A stretch of 64,000 nucleotides of DNA from Halegenticoccus tardaugens (lineage in GTDB: Archaea; Halobacteriota; Halobacteria; Halobacteriales; Haloferacaceae): the NCBI RefSeq assembly GCF_004116405.1, contig NZ_SDIC01000002.1, positions 248,001-312,000 of the forward strand, in the 5' to 3' direction. Shown one piece after another: positions 59,480 through 64,000 of this stretch. A program made the translations under genes and the position numbers. Within the stretch, counting starts at the first letter, position 1. Every line of letters begins with the position of its first letter. The notes beneath the pieces were generated by a model. The model saw nothing but the letters and a program-made list of their open reading frames with translations, had not been told where the DNA came from and made no database searches.

Positions 59480-59948
59480 AGTTAAAACCCCGTCCTTCAG
59501 GGCGGGGATACAGCGCCGTCTTTGGGTGCGAAACAGTTACAGAGATTCCCGCCGTCTTCTGAGTGTCGGACGAATACAACCAACACACCAAACAACAGAG
59601 CGGAAGGAAACCCCTTCTGGCGCGTCCGAGTGCGACTCCAAGCAAGTAACTCCGAATCTGGCGACGACGTGTTTCGGTTCCGCCGGAACCGAAACGGCGG
59701 GTCCGAACACGGTGAGGATAGGAGTACCGGTAGTGTGGTGGTTCGAGACGGCTTCGCCGTCTCGTCATCACGAAAGACGCGGAGCGTCTTTCCGAACGAC
59801 ACTGCCAGCAGTCCACCAGTACCCTCACGGGACTGCGCTCGGAGATTCCAACTCCGACTGCGGTGGTGGAGTGCACACCTGCAAACACCCAATTCAGCAG
59901 AACCGGTCTGTGGGAAGCCCCGCCGTTTACGGCGAGGAGGATGTCACG
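59480..59948 (+). mobile_element. TnpB-type MITE with hairpin module
   Basis: Left hairpin CCCCGTCCT/AGGGCGGGG (59488-59507) followed by ATACAGCGCCGTC, right hairpin CCCCGCCGT/ACGGCGAGG (59918-59937) followed by AGGATGTCAC. A perfect 11-bp hairpin GTTTCGGTTCC/GGAACCGAAAC is at 59671-59695, and the double-hairpin module at 59741-59797. GTGAGGATAGGAGTA before the module matches the 400-bp MITEs. No complete ORF. Confidence 0.75.
59741..59797 (+). repeat. Double-hairpin module, copy 3
   Basis: GTTCG, hairpin AGACGGC-TTCG-GCCGTCT, linker CGTCATCA, hairpin CGAAAGACGC/GCGTCTTTC, CGAAC. Relative to copy 2 a G-C pair of the second stem is A-T here, a compensatory change. Confidence 0.7.
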
Positions 59949-60020
59949 CGCTAAAAAAGGACAGTGAAAGGGGAACACTGTCCGCAGGGATCAGCCTACT
60001 CGGTAAGTCGCCCCGGGCGG

Positions 60021-61418
60021 CTACAGCTCGTTCTCCCAAGGCCAGTCTTTCGCTTCCCCCCACGGCCACGACTCTGTCGCCTTCATCCCAACGTCGAATC
60101 CCTCTTCCACACAGTTTTGCCTTATCTCCTCAGCGTCGACGTGACTGACTTCAACATCGCGCTGGGCGAGTCGCGCGATGCCTGCGGCGCAGAGAATCGA
60201 CAGATCGCGCAGGTCGCGCACGTCAAGTTTGTCGAGTGTATCGCCATGAGTGTGGCCCCACCCGCGCCCGCTTTCGTCTGAGGAAGATCGTCCTTGGACG
60301 CCCGCGACGCCACGCTGGACGAACGGCCAGTGATCGCTATTTGGTTGGATCTGGTCTTCGGTGGTAATGGGAATTCCGTACTCCTCGCTGACAGTGTTGA
60401 ATACGTCGGCTATCGTTTCGAAGCCGTGACTGTGGATTTCGAGGTTCCGAGAGTAGCCTGCGCCGTCGATATTGACGATGCATTTCACATTGTGTAAGTC
60501 GTGGGTGTGGGTCCAGTAATACGACCCGTACAGGCCGGTTTCCTCGGCCCCGAAGACGACCAGGCGAACTTTCGTTTCCAACTCGTCTGCGACCCGCACC
60601 AGCATCTTCCCGACTTCGATGACCATGGCAGTCCCGAACCCGTTGTCGTTGGCGGCCGTCCCTACGTCATGTCCGTCCACGTGCGCCGTGAACAGCACTT
60701 CTTCGTCTGTGTCGGGACCAACGGTCCCCTCGACGTTGTGCGAGGTGCCGCGGCCAACCTCCGACATGACTGACAGGGTTGCCTCAACAGCGTCGTCATC
60801 GCAGTAACGCTGGAGTCGTGCGCCGATTTCTTTGCTCGTACCAATAGCCGGAATCGGCCCCGGTCCGTTCACGGCCCCGACGTTTCCTGTCGGTGGAAGT
60901 GCACCTTCGACGTGGTTGTAGAAAACGAACGCCGCGGCACCGGATTCAGCGGCGTAACGGTATTTTTCCGACCGGTGGACCCACCGACCGTAGTCGTCGG
61001 GGGTGAGACTGGACGCCATCGCAATGTCTCCCGAGAGGTCTACGGTCTCGAAGTCTTGGGGGAGACCGTATCCCATATCCACGAGTTTACCCGTCACCTC
61101 GCCCGATGGCGTCCCTGGCAACTCGACAAGTTCGTGCGACTGATCGAACGTTGTCTCTCGGTCGCCGTGAGCCACGGTGAGGCTAGCGTCGCCGCGCCAC
61201 CAGGCTGGTATCGGAAACGCGTCCAACGAAACGTTGTCCAGCCCGATTGCCTCGAACGTCTTGGACACTCGGTCCGCACCGAGTCTTTCGCCCTCGTGAC
61301 CCGGCATTCGGTCGTTTAGGTCCTCCAACTCGGTCAGGAGTTCCCATCCGACCGTACTTCGGTAGGCGTTTCCCACGACCTCGTCTGGTAGTTTGGTCAT
61401 CGACATGTAGTGTGACAT
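60021..61418 (-). CDS. M28 family metallopeptidase with PA-like insert
   Basis: 465 residues. M28 zinc site: FTAHVDGHDVGTAANDNGFG (His, Asp), VVFGAEETGLYGSYYWTH (Glu pair), NIDGAGYSRNL (Asp), and GWGHTHGDTLDKLD (His). Residues about 100-210 (GEVTGKLVDMGYGLPQDFET, SGAAAFVFYNHVEGALPP) resemble a PA domain. No signal peptide, so cytoplasmic aminopeptidase or amidohydrolase. A TATA-like CCATAAATAGG (minus, about 61437-61447) lies about 20-30 bases before the ATG at 61418, a leaderless start. The next gene is a peptide-type importer, so it may hydrolyse imported peptides. Confidence 0.88.
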   Translation of the reverse strand: MSHYMSMTKLPDEVVGNAYRSTVGWELLTELEDLNDRMPGHEGERLGADRVSKTFEAIGLDNVSLDAFPIPAWWRGDASLTVAHGDRETTFDQSHELVELPGTPSGEVTGKLVDMGYGLPQDFETVDLSGDIAMASSLTPDDYGRWVHRSEKYRYAAESGAAAFVFYNHVEGALPPTGNVGAVNGPGPIPAIGTSKEIGARLQRYCDDDAVEATLSVMSEVGRGTSHNVEGTVGPDTDEEVLFTAHVDGHDVGTAANDNGFGTAMVIEVGKMLVRVADELETKVRLVVFGAEETGLYGSYYWTHTHDLHNVKCIVNIDGAGYSRNLEIHSHGFETIADVFNTVSEEYGIPITTEDQIQPNSDHWPFVQRGVAGVQGRSSSDESGRGWGHTHGDTLDKLDVRDLRDLSILCAAGIARLAQRDVEVSHVDAEEIRQNCVEEGFDVGMKATESWPWGEAKDWPWENEL

Positions 61419-61604
61419 GGTTTCACAATAGTCTTCCTATTTATGGCAATATCAATGGTGATATAGTACAAAATATGTATCTAAACGGTTATAACTCGGA
61501 TTTCACCGCTTTTGAAATTATATTTTAACTATTTCGTTACAATATTGTATACGTGACAAAGTCACCGGAAATATTTTGTAGGTCGGTTCACGATAACAGG
61601 TATC
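61419..61604. promoter_or_regulatory. Divergent promoter region (peptidase / importer)
   Basis: 186 AT-rich bases. ATTATATTTTAACTATTTCG (61515-61534) and GAAATATTTTGTAGG (61569-61583) are TATA-like; the latter is 21-36 bases before the binding-protein ATG at 61605. Confidence 0.4.
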
Positions 61605-63293
61605 ATGAGAGATGATAACACCCAAATGAAACGTCGCCGCTTTCTGAAAGCGACGACAGCGGGTGGAATCGTAGGTATGACGGCCTTGGCCGGTTGTTCA
61701 GATCAAGGCGGCGATGGGGCCGGTGGAGATAATACGGGCGGTGGCGCCAACAATAGTGGTCCAGGTTCAGGTCTTTCTACGTATACGTACGTGAACAATG
61801 CACAGAGCTACAACCCACCTAGACACGACGCGATCAATCTCATCGCGGACCAATTAAACAAGCTCGGGCTGGACGTGGAAGTCGACGTGCTCGAATGGGG
61901 CACGTTGTACAGTCGAGTGTCTGAAGAGTATAACTACAGCTTCGCGACGTGGCACACGTTTTTCGTTTCTGAACCGGTGATGGAGTTGAACAACCTGTTT
62001 AATTCCGAGAACACGGGGGCGGGTCAGGGTAACTATTCCGGCTACGAAAACCCCGAACTCGACAAGATGATGGCGAACTACCTGGCCGAACCGAATAGCG
62101 ATACCCGAGTTGAGCTGGCTCACAAGATTCAGCGGACGCTGATGGACGACGTGCCGACAATGCCCATCACGCAGATGCCACAGGCGGCCATCTACAATAA
62201 GAATCAGGTTGGAAATTGGGAGGCGGATCTTGCGAACGGGTTCAACTCCTATTGGACCATGATAAACCTCGAGATGAAGGGCGGCGAGGACACCCTGAAG
62301 GGCTATTGGCCAGAGACACTGTCGACGATGAACGTACTGGGCCACAACGACGAGAGCAAGCACGTCTACCAGTTCAACGTGATGTACGACTTCTTGGTCC
62401 AAATTAACAATAATGCTGAACCTGACCCCGAGGTCAGCCTCGCCACGGATTGGAACCGAGTCGACGAAACCACGATGGAATACACCATCCGAACCGACCA
62501 CTCATGGCATGACGGTGAGAATCTCACCGCCGAGGACGTAGCGTTCACATACAACTATATCAACGAGAATGAGGTGCCCCTGTACTCTACGCAGTCGGAG
62601 TATATCGACAATGCCGAAGTGATCGACGAGGAGACGGTTCGAATCAATATGTCTGAGCCGCTTGGTCCGTTCAATCTCGCAGTCGCGAATCTCATCCCCA
62701 TTATTCCCGAGCATATGTGGGCTGACCGCAATAATCCGAGCCAGGCGAACATTCAAGAGCCGGTCGGTAGCGGTCCAATGATGTTCGACTACTGGGAGCA
62801 GGGAAGCGAATTTGGATTATCGAAGTTCACCGAGCACTTCGCGCCCGTCGATTTCGAAAAGCGGTTCTGGCGCGTTATCCCCGAGGCGTCCACGGTATGG
62901 GAAAACCTGATCAACGGCGACCTCAACTACGAACCGTTCGGTCGCATCGACCGTAGCCTCGATCAAAATCAAAACAACGAGAACATCGGTACGACGTTTC
63001 AGACCGCTCCAACGTTCTGGATGTTCACTCCCAACGAGCGCGAAAAGGGCCTCGGCGACAAGCAGCTTCGGAAGGCGATGGTCGAGACGATTCCGCGGAC
63101 GCCCATCGTCAAGCAAATTCTATTCGGCCTCCCAGATCCCGGGTTCAACATCGTCTCATCAGCGTTCGGTTCGCTCCACACGGAGGACGTGCCCACGTAC
63201 AAGGAGAGCCGAGAGGCAGCTCGGAACCGACTCAAAGAGGCTGGCTACACGTGGAACGACGATGGCATGCTCCAAGCGCCAAGCAACGACTGA
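61605..63293 (+). CDS. Peptide-type ABC substrate-binding lipoprotein, circularly permuted SBP_bac_5 fold
   Basis: 562 residues. Tat signal KRRRFLKATTAGG, lipobox LAGC (Cys31), Gly/Asn linker to about 55. Residues 58-215 (DAINLIADQLNKLGLDVEVD, LEWGTLYSRVSEEYNYSF, NYSGYENPELDKMMANYL, DTRVELAHKIQRTLMDDVP) correspond to the last about 200 residues of ordinary DppA-type proteins. From about 250 the ordinary beginning follows: VYQFNVMYDFLVQI, WHDGENLTAEDVAFTYNYI (301-319), VGSGPMMFDYWEQG. The protein stops at REAARNRLKEAGYTWNDDG, where a normal member would continue with the segment found here at the front. First gene of an importer; the permease follows. Confidence 0.9.
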   Translation: MRDDNTQMKRRRFLKATTAGGIVGMTALAGCSDQGGDGAGGDNTGGGANNSGPGSGLSTYTYVNNAQSYNPPRHDAINLIADQLNKLGLDVEVDVLEWGTLYSRVSEEYNYSFATWHTFFVSEPVMELNNLFNSENTGAGQGNYSGYENPELDKMMANYLAEPNSDTRVELAHKIQRTLMDDVPTMPITQMPQAAIYNKNQVGNWEADLANGFNSYWTMINLEMKGGEDTLKGYWPETLSTMNVLGHNDESKHVYQFNVMYDFLVQINNNAEPDPEVSLATDWNRVDETTMEYTIRTDHSWHDGENLTAEDVAFTYNYINENEVPLYSTQSEYIDNAEVIDEETVRINMSEPLGPFNLAVANLIPIIPEHMWADRNNPSQANIQEPVGSGPMMFDYWEQGSEFGLSKFTEHFAPVDFEKRFWRVIPEASTVWENLINGDLNYEPFGRIDRSLDQNQNNENIGTTFQTAPTFWMFTPNEREKGLGDKQLRKAMVETIPRTPIVKQILFGLPDPGFNIVSSAFGSLHTEDVPTYKESREAARNRLKEAGYTWNDDGMLQAPSND

Positions 63294-63362
63294 CCGATGG
63301 TGACCCAACTTCAATGTGGTCGTTCACATAAAGCAACGTAAACACAATAACAGTACAATAAT

Positions 63363-64000
63363 ATGGGAAAAGCGAATTTTGTCATAAGGCGCATACTCCA
63401 ACTCATTGTGACGCTTTGGGCGGTCGGAACCGTGCTATTCGGGTTGTTTCGGCTCATGCCCGGCGACCCGACGTCCTACGTGGTCTCCTCGCAGATGACG
63501 CAGGAAGCACGCCAACAGATTATCGCGAGCTACGGACTTGACCAACCACTGCACGTTCAGTACATCAAGTTCCTCGAGAACCTACTAATGTTGGAGTTTG
63601 GTCGGTCATTCCACTCGAACCAACCGGTCACAGATGTCATCACGACCTACCTGCCGAACACGCTCGTGCTCATGCTGACGGCGTTCATTGCGGCTTACGC
63701 CATCGGTATCACGCTCGGTGTGTTATCGGGCTGGTATCGCGGCTCCCGGTTCGAGCGGAGTGCGGTCATTACCGCGCTGACCGCACGAAGTGTTCCTACC
63801 TTCTATGTAGGGTTGATCGTCCTGTGGATATTCGGTGCGGGCCTCGGCGTCATCCCGATGAGTGGCATGACCAGCCTCGGTACCCAAAACACGGGGTTTT
63901 GGGAGATGGTGTTCTCGGTGGACTTCCTGCATCATCTCTTTGCCCCGGCGTTGGTGCTGGGATTTTATTTCATGGGATATCCGCTGCTCATCATGCGCTC
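63363..64000 (+). CDS. Dpp/Opp-type ABC transporter permease (DppB-like), cut by window edge
   Basis: Begins MGKANFVIRRILQLIVTLWA at ATG 63363 and runs off the end, at least 212 residues. DppB marks: FGLFRLMPGDPTSYVVSSQM, ASYGLDQPLHVQYIKFLEN, FGRSFHSNQPVTDVI, YLPNTLVLMLTAFIAAYAIG, PTFYVGLIVLWIFGAGLG and, at the very end, GFYFMGYPLLIMR, just before the EAA motif. Second gene of the importer starting at 61605, in the usual order (binding protein first), unlike the 20.3-26.4 kb system. Confidence 0.9.
   Translation, partial: MGKANFVIRRILQLIVTLWAVGTVLFGLFRLMPGDPTSYVVSSQMTQEARQQIIASYGLDQPLHVQYIKFLENLLMLEFGRSFHSNQPVTDVITTYLPNTLVLMLTAFIAAYAIGITLGVLSGWYRGSRFERSAVITALTARSVPTFYVGLIVLWIFGAGLGVIPMSGMTSLGTQNTGFWEMVFSVDFLHHLFAPALVLGFYFMGYPLLIMR

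Noticed and set aside
12507-59948. Repeated hairpins as a CRISPR array
   Set aside because: Copies are kilobases apart, lack regular spacing and belong to IS ends; no cas genes.

Overview
The window reads as haloarchaeal DNA (class Halobacteria). Predicted proteins are acidic. Exported binding proteins start with twin-arginine signals followed by a lipobox Cys. Upstream regions carry TATA-like boxes close to start codons. Several families are typical of haloarchaea: HalOD1, DUF7344, HTH-10 'bat-like' regulators, Orc1/Cdc6 and TnpB-only IS1341-type elements. No rRNA, tRNA or CRISPR array was recognised. The mix of catabolic cassettes, IS relics, a dead orc1/cdc6 and regions of different base composition (14-34 kb looks less GC-rich than 53.8-59.3 kb) suggests an accessory region, possibly a megaplasmid or genomic island. 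That last point is inference.

Layout. 0-5.2 kb: an amide/N-heterocycle-like catabolic set (flavin monooxygenase, amidase, an M20 carbamoylase remnant, DUF2848, maleate isomerase-like). 5.2-6.8 kb: a complete TnpB element with a small companion ORF. 6.8-11.6 kb: a split TPP decarboxylase pair, a full-length TPP enzyme, and a sodium:solute symporter with a 44-residue membrane partner. 11.7-13.8 kb: a graveyard of orc1/cdc6, a winged-helix gene, an IS6 transposase and a MITE. 14.3-26.4 kb: FAH-family hydrolase, RraA-like aldolase, amidase, second FAH, thioredoxin-fold protein and a five-gene Dpp/Opp-type ABC importer. 26.7-34.0 kb: a HTH/MazF pair (toxin apparently damaged), aldehyde dehydrogenase, glutamine-synthetase-like ligase, class I amidotransferase and NhaC antiporter, resembling a gamma-glutamylation amine pathway. 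34.8-45.1 kb: a carbohydrate ABC importer with sugar isomerase, Gfo/Idh/MocA dehydrogenase, IclR regulator and galactonate-dehydratase-like enzyme. 45.8-49.4 kb: eutBCA (ethanolamine ammonia-lyase plus reactivase). 49.6-53.8 kb: FAD protein, zinc protein and broken signalling genes among MITEs. 53.9-61.4 kb: EamA transporter, copper-type P-ATPase, MFS transporter and M28 peptidase. 61.6 kb to the edge: a second peptide-type binding protein and the start of its permease.

Two signals stand out. First, both Dpp/Opp-type binding proteins (24.65 and 61.6 kb) appear circularly permuted: the segment that normally forms the C-terminal part of the SBP_bac_5 fold comes first, right after the lipobox, and the chain stops where that segment would normally begin. 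Second, the window holds about fifteen relics of TnpB/IS200-IS605-type elements. Their terminal hairpins keep the stem-loop form while the stem sequence changes by compensatory substitutions, and three of them carry the same roughly 56-nt double-hairpin module. Several relics keep the 3' end of tnpB next to the right end, where the guide (omega) RNA of such elements is made, and one catalytically intact TnpB is present to use them.

How the genes may work together. The catabolic cassettes pair an importer or symporter with hydrolases and C-C or C-N cleaving enzymes feeding central metabolism. IS ends abut gene ends so closely that in three cases (maleate isomerase, dppB, eutA) the stop codon is formed by IS sequence. 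All substrate assignments are inference; family assignments rest on motifs read directly in the translations.
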